DNA of 57,351 bases from an uncultured Bacteroidales bacterium (GTDB lineage: Bacteria; Bacteroidota; Bacteroidia; Bacteroidales; Muribaculaceae), in NCBI GenBank assembly GCA_947175245.1, contig CAMWLW010000007.1, positions 1 through 57,351 of the forward strand, written 5' to 3'. The translations under genes were made by a program, and so were the position numbers. Below, one piece after another: positions 25,641-35,370 of the stretch. The notes under the pieces are model-generated. The model was given only the letters and a program-made list of their open reading frames with translations, was not told the DNA's origin and did not search any database. Positions within the stretch are counted from its first letter, which is position 1, and each line of letters begins with the position of its first letter.

Positions 25641-26708
25641 TTAATACATGGGGGTGAAGGGGGCGGTGGGGCGCAGGTATGCGTTGGCTTCGCCCACCAT
25701 CTGGGTGTCACGGGCTGTGTCGAGTTTCATCACCGATGCGCCGGGCTCGAGGTTGCATTTCTTCAGGTCGATGTAGTACATGCCGGGGTTGGTGACGATG
25801 TCAAAGTAGTAACGTTTCTCGCGTGTGTTGCTGAATGAGCGCCACTGGGTCGACGACACGTTGGGCTCGCTCTCGACGGTGTAGAGATAGGGCACCGAGG
25901 CGTTCATGATAATTGAACGGGCGATAGAGATACCGACATTGACGTCGTCGGTTTTCTCGACGTGGTTGACAAAGTAGCTGGCGCGCACAAATCGGTCGGG
26001 ACTCTTGACCGTGCCGGGGAGCATATTGGCGCCGCCGACCTTGGTCCAGTAGTCGTTGATGGCGAGCATCTCGGGGAATGTCGGGTCGTTGGTGAGCACG
26101 GGATAGTCACCCTCATAGATGGCTACGTTGCCATTGTGGAACTCGAGGATGGCTGTGCGGCCCTCGGCATCGGTGATGCCCCAGTGGAGCTGTGACACGG
26201 TGCCGCCGTCAAATGTGGCGCCCGAGATGGTGAAATCCTGCTTCTTGAGCACATCGACAACCTCGGGGGTGGTGGCGTTCATGTCGAGCAGCCACGCCAC
26301 GAACATCGCCATCGACATGGCGGGGCGGTTGTCGGTCTTGTCGTTGACATAGATGGTACCTTTGCAGAACAGGCCGTTGATCACGAGGCCTTTCTCGTTC
26401 ATGCCCTCGGTCACGCCGCCGTCATATCCTACGGCATAGACTGCGCCATAGCGCGATGTCCACTCTATCGAGCCCGGAATGGTGTTACCTTTCTTGGCCA
26501 TGCCGCGCGGGTAGACATAGAGGTTGGTAGGGATAGGGGTTTTCCAGTCGAGCGAACGACCTACTATATATTGAGTCTCCACGCCGGGAATTTCGCTTTT
26601 GGGGCCGCTGTAAACTACGCGTGTGCATGCGTCGGCATCGGCGGCGGTCGATACGATGGCAACGGCAGCGAGGGCTGTGCCTAAGAGGAATGTTGATTTC
26701 ATAGTCAT
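25641..26708 (-). CDS. Choloylglycine hydrolase family amidase (bile salt hydrolase / penicillin V acylase)
   Basis: 355 residues. A signal peptide ends ADADA and exposes Cys28, the N-terminal nucleophile of this Ntn-hydrolase family. All other key residues can be placed: Arg51 and Asp54 (GRSLDW), Asn104 (GMNEKGL), Asn207 (LTNDP) and Arg242 (SPDRFVRAS). Family members cleave amide bonds in conjugated bile salts, penicillin V or acyl-homoserine lactones. In gut Bacteroidales such exported enzymes are often bile salt hydrolases, but substrate cannot be decided here. Two close ATGs exist (residues 1 and 3); either gives the same mature protein. It lies just downstream of bioB on the same strand, separated by a terminator. 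Confidence 0.88.
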   Translation of the reverse strand: MTMKSTFLLGTALAAVAIVSTAADADACTRVVYSGPKSEIPGVETQYIVGRSLDWKTPIPTNLYVYPRGMAKKGNTIPGSIEWTSRYGAVYAVGYDGGVTEGMNEKGLVINGLFCKGTIYVNDKTDNRPAMSMAMFVAWLLDMNATTPEVVDVLKKQDFTISGATFDGGTVSQLHWGITDAEGRTAILEFHNGNVAIYEGDYPVLTNDPTFPEMLAINDYWTKVGGANMLPGTVKSPDRFVRASYFVNHVEKTDDVNVGISIARSIIMNASVPYLYTVESEPNVSSTQWRSFSNTREKRYYFDIVTNPGMYYIDLKKCNLEPGASVMKLDTARDTQMVGEANAYLRPTAPFTPMY

Positions 26709-26750
26709 TGATTCATTTACAGTTAAAACGTTGTTTATGTATATACAACA

Positions 26751-26780
26751 AGTGCCGTTGACGTTTGGGTCAGCGGCACT
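26751..26780 (-). terminator. Terminator downstream of bioB
   Basis: A 12-bp stem with one wobble pair (26751-26762 with 26769-26780), six-base loop, followed on the minus strand by a T-rich stretch. It separates bioB from the amidase gene. Confidence 0.75.
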
Positions 26781-26804
26781 GTGTTAATAATAGTTAAAGC
26801 TATG

Positions 26805-27773
26805 TTATGATTCGTAACCTGCCTCGGCCGTGAGCCGGCGGTCGTCGTCAATCTGCGAGCCCACGGTGGTGAGCATGTCGCCCATGATGCCGCCGTTGAT
26901 ACCGATGTGCAGCGCGCGTAGCTGTGTGTCACGCGACAGTTTGGTACGTCCGCCGGCAAATCGCAGCTGTACCGTCGGGTGGATGAAGCGGAAAATGGCG
27001 ATCGTGGTCAGTATCTCGTCGTCGGTGAGCGGCACGGCATCGGCCAGCGGTGTGCCGGGAATGGGGCACAGGATGTTGATGGGTATTGAGCTGGGATTGA
27101 TTTCGCGCAATTTCATTGCCAGTTCGTAGCGCTGTGCCGCGGTCTCGCCCATGCCGATGATGCCGCCCGAGCAGACTTCGAAGCCGATGGCCCGAGCCTC
27201 ATTGATGGTGGCTATCTTGTCGTCGATGGTGTGGGTGGTGCATAGCTTGCCGAAGTAGCTGGGGGCTGCCTCGAGGTTGCAGTGGTAGCGGCGCACGCCT
27301 GCATCCCACAGCTGCTGAAGCTCCTCGCGGCCTATCAGTCCGAGCGATGCGCAGGTCGAGATGCTTACCTCGTCCTTGACCCGCTTCAACATGTAGCACA
27401 CTTTTTTGAGCGCCTCGCCGCGCACGGCACGGCCGCTGGCAACGAGCGAGAACCGTTTGATGCCCTTTGAGTGATTGTACCGGGCCTCGGTCATGCACTG
27501 TTCCTCGTCGACAAGGTCGTAGGTGTCACAGCCTGTATTATAGTGACCCGACTGGGCACACCATTTGCAGTTCTCGCTGCATCGGCCCGAGCGCGCGTTT
27601 ATTATCGAGCATGAGTCGAACGTGCGCGGTGTCATGGCACGGGTTATCTCCTCGGCGGCGTCATACAGCTCGGGGTCACCTTGACAGGTGGCAAGGAAAT
27701 CGACATCGGCCTGATCGACCGGTTGGCCGGCAATGACTTTATTCTTTATTCGCTGAATTGATTTTTCTATCAT
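26805..27773 (-). CDS. bioB: Biotin synthase BioB
   Basis: 322 residues, radical SAM family. The cluster motif is Cys65-X3-Cys69-X2-Cys72 in RSGRCSENCKWCAQS; further BioB signatures are YNHSKGIKRFSLVASGR, YHCNLEAAPSYF and GIIGMGET. It inserts sulfur into dethiobiotin. No other bio genes are adjacent. A TATCTTTG promoter element lies just upstream. Confidence 0.95.
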   Translation of the reverse strand: MIEKSIQRIKNKVIAGQPVDQADVDFLATCQGDPELYDAAEEITRAMTPRTFDSCSIINARSGRCSENCKWCAQSGHYNTGCDTYDLVDEEQCMTEARYNHSKGIKRFSLVASGRAVRGEALKKVCYMLKRVKDEVSISTCASLGLIGREELQQLWDAGVRRYHCNLEAAPSYFGKLCTTHTIDDKIATINEARAIGFEVCSGGIIGMGETAAQRYELAMKLREINPSSIPINILCPIPGTPLADAVPLTDDEILTTIAIFRFIHPTVQLRFAGGRTKLSRDTQLRALHIGINGGIMGDMLTTVGSQIDDDRRLTAEAGYES

Positions 27774-27794
27774 AATGTTGGTTTATTGACGGCG

Positions 27795-27802
27795 CAAAGA
27801 TA
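27795..27802 (-). promoter_or_regulatory. -7 element of bioB
   Basis: Reads TATCTTTG on the minus strand, a full match to TAnnTTTG, 21 bases from the bioB start. No riboswitch-like structure fits in the short leader. Confidence 0.6.
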
Positions 27803-27890
27803 CTAATTTCTGATGTAACGGGTGTTAAAAACAGTATTTAGTATAAATTAACATGCTCGGGCGGTAAAAATGCACTACCTTTACTGAGTT

Positions 27891-29048
27891 ATGAAGAAAA
27901 GGTATTTTTTGCTTGCGATATTTGCGGCGCTCGTGCTGAGGTCGGTCGCTGTCACGGTCGGGGCCGACAGGCCCGACGTCTACCTGCCGCTCCTTGATGG
28001 CAAGAGAGTGGGGTTGTACACCAATCATACGGGTCTTAAAGCCGACGGTACCCACACGCTCGACGCGCTGAGGGCTGCCGGAGTTGACGTCAGATATATA
28101 TTCTCGCCCGAACACGGTTTCCGCGGCACGGCCGATGCCGGCGAGCATGTCGGGGGGTCGGTCGACCCTGCCACGGGCGTGCCCGTGCTCTCGCTCTATG
28201 GCCGCGGCAAAAAAGAGGCGCTTGACCATGTGGCCGATGTCGATGTTATTGTCACCGATATTCAGGACGTGGGGTTGAGGTTCTATACCTACTATTGCAC
28301 CATGTTGGAGCTGATGAACAAGGCTATCGAGCACGACAAGAAGTTTGTGGTCTTTGACCGTCCCAATCCAACGGCGCCGATGGGTGTTGACGGGCCTGTG
28401 CTCGACATGAAATATGAATCGGGTGTCGGGCGGCTGCCTATACCCGTGCTTCATGGTCTGACTTTGGGCGAGCTGGCGTCGATGGCCTCGGGTGAGGGTT
28501 GGCTCGCGGGTGGCAAACATTCTGACCTCACGGTGGTGCCGTGCCTGGGTTATGACCACTCGACACGCTATGAACTGCCCGTAGCGCCGTCGCCCAATCT
28601 GCCCAATATACATGCTATCTATCTCTACCCGTCGACATGCTTCTTTGAGGCCACGCCTGTCTCGCTGGGGCGCGGTACCGATTGGCCGTTTGAAGTCTAC
28701 GGCCACCCGTCGATGAGCTCGGGCGGTTTCTCGTTCACGCCGCGCAGCCGTCCCGGTGCCACCAAGCCGCCGCTGATGGATCGCCCCTGCCGGGGTGTTG
28801 ACCTCCGTGCCGTCCCTGCCGACACGCTCATAGCCCGCGGCGTCGACCTGACCTATCTGATTGACGCTTATGACCGCATGGGCCGTCCGGCCAAGTTCTT
28901 TACATCGTTCTTTGAGTTGCTCATAGGCGACGGCGACGTGCGTCAGATGATAATCGACGGAAAAAGTGCCGCTGACATCAAGGCAACGTGGGCCGATGAT
29001 GTCAACGCGTTCGAGACCCGCCGTAAACCCTACCTGATATACAAGTAA
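27891..29048 (+). CDS. namZ: NamZ-type exo-beta-N-acetylmuramidase (DUF1343, GH171)
   Basis: 385 residues with a signal peptide. Conserved DUF1343 motifs are VGLYTNHTG, YIFSPEHGFRG, VTDIQDVGLRFYTYY, VFDRPNP and SLGRGTDWPFEVYGHPSM. Characterised NamZ proteins remove N-acetylmuramic acid from the non-reducing end of peptidoglycan fragments. The next gene, two bases on, is an SSS-family symporter, the type that imports MurNAc in Tannerella, so the pair fits muropeptide salvage. Start chosen at MKKRYFLL for the signal peptide. Confidence 0.88.
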   Translation: MKKRYFLLAIFAALVLRSVAVTVGADRPDVYLPLLDGKRVGLYTNHTGLKADGTHTLDALRAAGVDVRYIFSPEHGFRGTADAGEHVGGSVDPATGVPVLSLYGRGKKEALDHVADVDVIVTDIQDVGLRFYTYYCTMLELMNKAIEHDKKFVVFDRPNPTAPMGVDGPVLDMKYESGVGRLPIPVLHGLTLGELASMASGEGWLAGGKHSDLTVVPCLGYDHSTRYELPVAPSPNLPNIHAIYLYPSTCFFEATPVSLGRGTDWPFEVYGHPSMSSGGFSFTPRSRPGATKPPLMDRPCRGVDLRAVPADTLIARGVDLTYLIDAYDRMGRPAKFFTSFFELLIGDGDVRQMIIDGKSAADIKATWADDVNAFETRRKPYLIYK

Positions 29049-29050
29049 CT

Positions 29051-30508
29051 ATGAGCCCTGCACTGGTAATTGTGGTCATCGCGGCCTACTTCATCCTGCT
29101 GCTCGTTATATCGGCTCTCGCATCGAGGCGATCTGACGGGTCGACATTCGTGACCGCCGGGCGTCATACTCCGTGGCCCGTGGTGGCATTCGGCATGATA
29201 GGCGCAGCCATCTCGGGTGTGACATTTGTCTCGGTGCCCGGCATGGTAACCGGCAGCGGATATGCCTATCTTCAGATGATACTCGGATTTGTGGTGGGCT
29301 ATGTTGTCATAGCATACGTTCTGATACCGATGTTCTATCGTCGCGGCCTTGTGTCGATTTACGGCTTTCTTGAGAGCCGCTTCGGGCGCTCGACCTACCG
29401 TTCGGGCGCGTGGTTTTTCCTTATAAGTAAAATGCTCGGGGCAGCCGTGCGTTTCTTTGTTGTATGTGTCGTGCTTCAGGAGCTTGTGTTCGGGCCTCTC
29501 GGCATCCCGTTTATAATCAATGTAGTGGTGACTATAGCCCTGATATGGTTGTACACTGCACGCTCGGGTGTGAAAGCCGTGATATGGACTGACATGCTGA
29601 AGAGCTTCTGCCTCATTATGTCGGTCGTGTTGAGCATCTGGTTCATAGCCAGGGTTATGGGCTACTCGGCCGGGGGGCTGTGGGATGCCGTCAGGACTCA
29701 TCCCACGTCGCGCGTGTTCTATTTCGACGACCCCATGTCGGGCAGCTATTTCTGGAAACAGTTTGTCGCCGGCATCTTCCTTGCCATCGCCATGACCGGG
29801 CTCGACCAGGACATGATGCAGCGCACACTCGCATGTAGCGACCACCGTCAGAGCCGCAAGAACATGATAGTGGCGTCGATCATGCAGGTCGTGGTCGTGG
29901 CGCTGTTTCTCGTGCTCGGTACCCTGCTTGTAATCTTTGTCGAGAACACCGAGGGCGTCGATATGCCGGCCAAGACCGACAGCCTGTTCTCGATGGTCGC
30001 CACCCACAGCTCGATGCCGCTCGCGGTGGGCGTGCTGTTCATTGTCGGACTCATCGCGGCCGCTTACTCGGCCGCCGGCTCGGCACTCACGTCGCTCACC
30101 ACATCCTATACTATCGACATCAAGGGCGAGAATGACCCTACCAGCCGTGCCCATGTCGCCACGCGCCGTCGTGTCCATGTCGCCATGTCGGTTCTGATGG
30201 GGCTTATCATCCTGGTGTTCTATTATGTGAGCGACAGCGATGCCATCAGTGCTGTCTACACGCTGGCTTCCTACACCTACGGCCCCATACTGGGCCTGTT
30301 TATCTACGGTATGTCGTGCAAGAGCCGCGTCAACGACCGTCTCGTGCCGCTGGTGTGTGTGCTTGCCCCTGTTCTTGCCTGGGCCACCACGCGCCTGCTG
30401 CTGGTGACGCTCGGCTATCAGACCGGCTTTGAGCTGCTGCTCATCAACGCCGCCTATGTCATCGTGGGTCTTAGACTGCTTAAAGTTAACCCCCCAACCT
30501 GTTACTGA
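29051..30508 (+). CDS. Sodium:solute symporter (SSS family), probable MurNAc or sugar importer
   Basis: 485 residues with about 13 hydrophobic segments and SSS motifs (GAAISGVTFVSVPGM, KMLGAAVRFFVV, TGLDQDMMQRTLACSDHRQSRKNM). It sits two bases after namZ, pointing to import of the sugar released by NamZ; this substrate assignment is inference from context. The local reading frame is intact throughout. Confidence 0.88.
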   Translation: MSPALVIVVIAAYFILLLVISALASRRSDGSTFVTAGRHTPWPVVAFGMIGAAISGVTFVSVPGMVTGSGYAYLQMILGFVVGYVVIAYVLIPMFYRRGLVSIYGFLESRFGRSTYRSGAWFFLISKMLGAAVRFFVVCVVLQELVFGPLGIPFIINVVVTIALIWLYTARSGVKAVIWTDMLKSFCLIMSVVLSIWFIARVMGYSAGGLWDAVRTHPTSRVFYFDDPMSGSYFWKQFVAGIFLAIAMTGLDQDMMQRTLACSDHRQSRKNMIVASIMQVVVVALFLVLGTLLVIFVENTEGVDMPAKTDSLFSMVATHSSMPLAVGVLFIVGLIAAAYSAAGSALTSLTTSYTIDIKGENDPTSRAHVATRRRVHVAMSVLMGLIILVFYYVSDSDAISAVYTLASYTYGPILGLFIYGMSCKSRVNDRLVPLVCVLAPVLAWATTRLLLVTLGYQTGFELLLINAAYVIVGLRLLKVNPPTCY

Positions 30509-30529
30509 CTAAATCAAGCATAATAATAT

Positions 30530-31429
30530 ATGTCAACCCTGCAATTGAGCCGTGCGATGTGGCTCGTCACCCTACTGAGACGTTATGGTCGTCTCACACG
30601 CACTCAGATAAACACCCACTGGCGCGCGAGTAACTACAGCGACGGCCGCGACATACCGCGCCGCTCGTTCTACAACTTCCGTGATGAGGTCGACGCGCTG
30701 TTCCACATCAAGATAGCCTTTGACCAACGCACGAATGAGTATTACATAGCCGAGGACAACGAGCACGTGCGTAACCGCAACTCATGGATGATGCACACTC
30801 AGGCCATGAACGAGATGCTGCTCAACTCCAAGGGTGTTGAACAGCTCATATTCCTCGAAGATGTCCCGTCGGCGCGCTCTCACCTCGAGCTGGTGATAGA
30901 GGCTCTCAAGGAGCGTCACCCCATACGCTTTGATTACGCGCCCTATACCCGTACCACACCCTCACACGGGGTCATTGTCGAACCCTATTTTCTCAAACTC
31001 TTCAAGCAGCGCTGGTATGTCACCGGCCGTGCCGTACGCGACGGCGATGTCATCAAGACCTATGCCCTTGACCGCATGATTGCTCCCGAGATTATGCCCG
31101 ACGTCTACGAGATTCCGGCCCACTTCGATGCCGAGACCTATTTCCGTGACAGTTTTGGCGTGGTGTTCACTCAGGGCGAGGTCAAGCAAATAAGGCTCAA
31201 GGTCGATGCGCGTCAGGCCAAGTACTTCCGCGCCGTGCCGTTGCATCCGTCACAGGAGGAGATGATACACGACACCTTTTCAGAGTTCCGCTATCGCATG
31301 AAGATATCGCCCGACTTTGTCGAGGAGCTTTTGTCTCACGGCTCGCGCGTCACCGTGATATCTCCGCCCGAGCTGAAGGCTATGGTGGTGAGTGAGCTTG
31401 AGAGCGCACTGGACGCATATAAACAATAG
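30530..31429 (+). CDS. WYL-domain transcriptional regulator
   Basis: 299 residues. The N-terminus (LLRRYGRLTRTQINTHW) looks like a winged helix; the middle holds a WYL module (RHPIRFDYAPYTR, VEPYFLKLFKQRWYVTGRA, TYALDRM) and the end a WCX-like extension (REAR of FRYRMKISPDFVEELLSHGSRVTVISP). WYL proteins sense ligands, often nucleic acids or nucleotides. It follows the symporter by 21 bases and may regulate that operon. Confidence 0.87.
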   Translation: MSTLQLSRAMWLVTLLRRYGRLTRTQINTHWRASNYSDGRDIPRRSFYNFRDEVDALFHIKIAFDQRTNEYYIAEDNEHVRNRNSWMMHTQAMNEMLLNSKGVEQLIFLEDVPSARSHLELVIEALKERHPIRFDYAPYTRTTPSHGVIVEPYFLKLFKQRWYVTGRAVRDGDVIKTYALDRMIAPEIMPDVYEIPAHFDAETYFRDSFGVVFTQGEVKQIRLKVDARQAKYFRAVPLHPSQEEMIHDTFSEFRYRMKISPDFVEELLSHGSRVTVISPPELKAMVVSELESALDAYKQ

Positions 31430-31505
31430 CGGTTTAAATAATGGGTTGAACATCAGTCGTATGTGTCGGGATGTGTAAAAATGTTTAAATTTTTTTGTTC
31501 AAATA

Positions 31506-31537
31506 TTTGCACAGTCCAAAAATCTGCAGTACCTTTG
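31506..31537 (+). promoter_or_regulatory. Promoter of tRNA-Asp
   Basis: TTTG at 31506-31509 and TACCTTTG at 31530-31537 match Bacteroidetes -33 and -7 elements with about 20-base spacing, 46 bases before the tRNA. Confidence 0.65.
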
Positions 31538-31583
31538 CATCGCAAATGAGGGATAACTCACTTGCAAATGACCTCAAAAAGTT

Positions 31584-31657
31584 GGTGCGGTAGTTCAGCT
31601 GGTTAGAATATCGGCCTGTCACGCCGGGGGTCGCGGGTTCGAGTCCCGTCCGCACCG
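31584..31657 (+). tRNA. tRNA-Asp (GTC)
   Basis: 74 nucleotides. The acceptor stem GGTGCGG pairs with CCGCACC; the D-arm, a T-arm with GGTTCGAGTCC and an anticodon loop CTGTCAC (anticodon 31618-31620) are all present. CCA is not encoded. Confidence 0.97.
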
Positions 31658-31737
31658 CGGAGAGAGAGGAGAATGGGTAATTAGTAATCACGTATTACGT
31701 TATCCATTCTTTTTTTGTCTATATACATCGGCATCCT

Positions 31738-34700
31738 ATGAAAATCGAGCAGCTGCAAAAACTCATCATAAGCAAGCCGCGCCTCGAGCTGATGGCTCGC
31801 GCGCTGGATATGAGACGCCGTCGGCCGGTCACTTTTTATAATGTGGCAGGCTCGTCGGCCGCCATGTTGTTGTCATCAATCAAACGCGCCGAGCCCGTTC
31901 TCGTAGTCGGCGACTCACTCGACGATGCCGGTTACCTGTATCACGACCTTACCCGACTGCTGGGCGAGGAGGCCGTTCTCATGTTCCCGTCGGGCTACAA
32001 ACGTGCCGTCAAGTATGGCCAGGTCGACGCGCCGTCGGTCATACTGCGCACCGAGGCCCTTAGCCGCTGGGACGACAAGCGTGTGAAATTTGTTGTGACC
32101 TATCCCGACGCCCTCGCCGAGAAGGTAGTGTCGCGCCGACAGCTGTCTGACCACACCATCACCCTGCGCGTCGGCACCGACGTTGATGCGGTCAAGCTAC
32201 AGCACTGGCTGCGTGAGAACAACTTCACTCAGGTCGACTATGTCTACGAGCCGGGTCAGTGGGCCCTGCGCGGTTCCATACTCGACATCTTTGGCTATGC
32301 CTATGAATACCCCTATCGCGTCGACTTCTTCGGCGACGAGATTGAGTCGATACGCGTCTTTAATATCGAGACCCAGCTCAGCGAGCGCAAGGTCGATGAG
32401 ATCACGATAGCAGCCGATGTGCCTGCTGATGCGTCGGCCGCCACGTCGCTGCTCGACTTCGTGCCCGACAACACCGTCGTGGCTATGCGCGACATGACCT
32501 ACACTGTCGAGCGTCTGCGCGCTATCGCCTCAGAGGGTTTCTCTCAGAGTGCCGAGATTGCCGGTGTGGGCGACGCGTCGGCCATGTCGACGATCGTCGA
32601 CCCCGATGCTTTCGAGCGGCGGCTGCTCGACCTCAAACGGCTCTACTTCACCGCCGCCAACAATGCCGGCGGCCTTGACAGTGCCGCCAATCCCGACGAC
32701 ACTGACATCGTCGACATGAAATGCTCGCCCCAGGGCATCTATCACAAGAATTTTGACCTGATAGCCGACTCGTTTACATCATTCCTGAACGACGGCTATA
32801 CCATATATATATTGAGCGACAGTCCCAAGCAGATTGACCGCCTGCACGCCATCTTCAGCGACCGCGGCGACGACCTGCCTTTCACCCCCGTCGATCTCAC
32901 CCTCCACGAGGGCTTCGTCGACCACCTGTCGCGCAGCTGTGTGTTCACCGACCACCAGATTTTTGACCGCTTCCACAAATACAATCTCAAGAGCGACCGC
33001 GCCCGCTCGGGCAAGCTCGCCTTGTCGCTCAAAGAGCTCCAGGCCATCGAGCCGGGCGACTATATCGTGCACATCGACCACGGCGTCGGTAAGTTTGGCG
33101 GACTGGTGCGCACCGACGTCAACGGCCGCGTCCAGGAGATGATCAAGCTCATATACAAGAACAACGACATCATCTTCGTCTCCATCCATGCCCTGCACAA
33201 GCTGTCGAAGTATCGCGGCAAGGAAGGTGTCGAGCCTCAGATCAACAAGATAGGCTCGGGCGCCTGGTCTCGGGTCAAAGAGCGCACCAAAGCCAAGCTC
33301 AAGGATATAGCGCGCGACCTCATACGCCTCTATGCCGCCCGCAAGGACGAACAGGGCTATCAGTTCTCGCCCGACACTTACATGCAGCAGGAGCTCGAGG
33401 CGTCGTTCATCTACGAGGATACCCCCGACCAGCTCACCGCCACACAGGCCGTCAAGGCCGACATGGAATCGGCCCGGCCGATGGATCGCCTCGTCTGTGG
33501 CGACGTGGGTTTCGGCAAGACCGAGGTTGCCATACGCGCCGCTTTCAAAGCCGCTGCCGATGGTAAGCAGGTTGCCGTGCTCGTGCCCACCACTGTGCTC
33601 GCCTATCAGCACTTCACCACCTTCACCGAGCGACTCAAAGACTTCCCGGTCACCATCGACTACCTGTCGCGCGCACGCACGGCCAAGCAGATACGTGACA
33701 TCACCACCCGCCTGGCCGAGGGCAAGATCGATATACTCATCGGCACACACCGTATCATAGGCAAGGATGTTAAGTTCAAGGACTTGGGACTGCTCATCGT
33801 TGACGAGGAACAGAAATTTGGCGTCGCCGTCAAGGAGAAACTCAAGCAGCTCAAAGTCAACGTCGACACCCTCACCATGAGCGCCACCCCCATACCGCGC
33901 ACTCTGCAGTTCTCGCTCATGGGCGCACGCGACCTCTCGGCCATCACCACGCCGCCGGCCAACCGCTACCCCATCATGACATCGGTCAACACCCTCACCG
34001 ACGACATACTCGCCGAGGCTGTCAACTTCGAGATGTCGCGCAACGGCCAGGTGTTCATCATCAATAACCGCATCGAGCAGCTCTATGACCTCGAGGCGAT
34101 GGTCAAGCGTGTCGTGCCCGATGCCCGTACCCTCGTGGCACACGGCCAGATGCCCCCCGAGAAACTCGAGCAGGCGGTCATCGACTTCGCCAACCACGAC
34201 TATGACGTGTTGCTCGCCACCACCATCATCGAGAGCGGCATCGACATGCCCAACGTCAATACCATCATCGTCAACAACGCCCACTGCTTCGGCCTCAGCG
34301 CCCTGCACCAGCTACGCGGTCGCGTAGGCCGCTCGTCGCGCAAGGCGTTCTGCTACCTCATGGTTCCGCCGGGCGTGCCGTTGACGCCCGTTGCCCGCCG
34401 CCGACTCCAGGCCATCGAGAGCTTCAGCGACCTCGGCAGCGGCATCCATATCGCCATGCAGGATCTCGACATACGCGGTGCCGGCAACCTGCTCGGCGCC
34501 GAGCAGAGTGGCTTCATCGCCGACCTCGGTTACGAAGCCTACCAGCGCATACTCAAGGAAGCTGTCACCGAGCTGCGCAACGAGGAGTTTGCCGACGTCC
34601 TCAAGGCCGACAACAATGTCACCGCCGGCGCCCCTGCCGCCGACGAGGTTGAATATGTCGCCGACTGTACCATTGAGAGCGACATGGAACTGCTCTTGCC

Positions 34701-35121
34701 TGCCGACTACGTGCCCAACGAGAGCGAGCGCATATCGCTCTACCAGGAGCTCGACAACATCGAGCGCGAGATCGACCTGCGCGACTTCGCCTCACGACTC
34801 GTCGACCGTTTCGGCCCCATACCCGACGTCACCGCCGAACTGTTGCGCATACCGCGTCTGCGCCGCATGGCCCGCAGCCTCGGCATCGAGCGCATACTGC
34901 TCAAGCAGGGCCGCATGTTCCTCTATTTTGTCGACGAGACCAACAAAGCCTACTACCAGTCGGCCATGTTCGGCCGCCTGTTGAGGTACCTCCAGGAGAA
35001 TCCGCGCCGCGTCTCCATCCGCGAGAAGAGCGGCAAACGCAGCTTTGTCATCGCCGACGTCACCCGCGTCGAGACCGCCGTCACCATCCTCGAGAAAATC
35101 CTCTCCCTCGACACAATCTGA
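31738..35121 (+). CDS. mfd: Transcription-repair coupling factor Mfd
   Basis: 1127 residues, full length. The UvrB-homology N-terminal region is followed by the RNA-polymerase-interacting CarD-like domain (IEPGDYIVHIDHGVGKFGG), a superfamily 2 motor with Walker A GDVGFGKT (588-595, Lys594) and DEEQ (689-692), LRGRVGRSSRKAFCY, and the TRCF C-terminal domain. It displaces stalled RNA polymerase and recruits UvrA in the cytoplasm. Housekeeping gene bordering the AT-rich patch that follows. Confidence 0.97.
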   Translation: MKIEQLQKLIISKPRLELMARALDMRRRRPVTFYNVAGSSAAMLLSSIKRAEPVLVVGDSLDDAGYLYHDLTRLLGEEAVLMFPSGYKRAVKYGQVDAPSVILRTEALSRWDDKRVKFVVTYPDALAEKVVSRRQLSDHTITLRVGTDVDAVKLQHWLRENNFTQVDYVYEPGQWALRGSILDIFGYAYEYPYRVDFFGDEIESIRVFNIETQLSERKVDEITIAADVPADASAATSLLDFVPDNTVVAMRDMTYTVERLRAIASEGFSQSAEIAGVGDASAMSTIVDPDAFERRLLDLKRLYFTAANNAGGLDSAANPDDTDIVDMKCSPQGIYHKNFDLIADSFTSFLNDGYTIYILSDSPKQIDRLHAIFSDRGDDLPFTPVDLTLHEGFVDHLSRSCVFTDHQIFDRFHKYNLKSDRARSGKLALSLKELQAIEPGDYIVHIDHGVGKFGGLVRTDVNGRVQEMIKLIYKNNDIIFVSIHALHKLSKYRGKEGVEPQINKIGSGAWSRVKERTKAKLKDIARDLIRLYAARKDEQGYQFSPDTYMQQELEASFIYEDTPDQLTATQAVKADMESARPMDRLVCGDVGFGKTEVAIRAAFKAAADGKQVAVLVPTTVLAYQHFTTFTERLKDFPVTIDYLSRARTAKQIRDITTRLAEGKIDILIGTHRIIGKDVKFKDLGLLIVDEEQKFGVAVKEKLKQLKVNVDTLTMSATPIPRTLQFSLMGARDLSAITTPPANRYPIMTSVNTLTDDILAEAVNFEMSRNGQVFIINNRIEQLYDLEAMVKRVVPDARTLVAHGQMPPEKLEQAVIDFANHDYDVLLATTIIESGIDMPNVNTIIVNNAHCFGLSALHQLRGRVGRSSRKAFCYLMVPPGVPLTPVARRRLQAIESFSDLGSGIHIAMQDLDIRGAGNLLGAEQSGFIADLGYEAYQRILKEAVTELRNEEFADVLKADNNVTAGAPAADEVEYVADCTIESDMELLLPADYVPNESERISLYQELDNIEREIDLRDFASRLVDRFGPIPDVTAELLRIPRLRRMARSLGIERILLKQGRMFLYFVDETNKAYYQSAMFGRLLRYLQENPRRVSIREKSGKRSFVIADVTRVETAVTILEKILSLDTI

Positions 35122-35132
35122 CAGTATTTGTT

Positions 35133-35162
35133 TTTGTATTATAATAATTTTATATATCTTTG
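35133..35162 (+). promoter_or_regulatory. Strong Bacteroidetes promoter in the mfd downstream gap
   Basis: TTTG at 35133-35136 and TATCTTTG at 35155-35162, 18 bases apart. No open reading frame starts downstream; a structured RNA candidate does. Confidence 0.65.
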
Positions 35163-35168
35163 CGATTG

Positions 35169-35257
35169 CAGACTACATCGCAGACCACGCCAGTAGGGAG
35201 AGGTTCTTAACCGAGCCAACCCCCGGTCTGGGGTTAAGCGGGGTGGGATGTAGTTAA
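35169..35257 (+). ncRNA. Structured small RNA candidate 1
   Basis: Starts about seven bases after a promoter. ACTACATC (35172-35179) pairs with GATGTAGT (35247-35254) as a closing stem, CCAC (35185-35188) with GTGG (35243-35246) continues it, and AACCCC/GGGGTT (35218-35223, 35230-35235) forms an inner hairpin. CTTAACC and GGTTAAG offer an alternative pairing. I do not recognise the class; it could also be a complex terminator. Confidence 0.45.
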
Positions 35258-35370
35258 AATACATAAAAAGCGTTTATCCGCGCTGATTCTTGACGAACTG
35301 AAATGTCTCGCAAACTTTCTATTGATAGTCAAGGGTTGAGCAACGGTAGATGCCCGTGGATATGCCTATT

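Noticed and set aside
32779-34308. 509-codon open frame antisense to mfd
   Set aside because: Shadow of mfd; composition is low in aromatic residues and matches no family.
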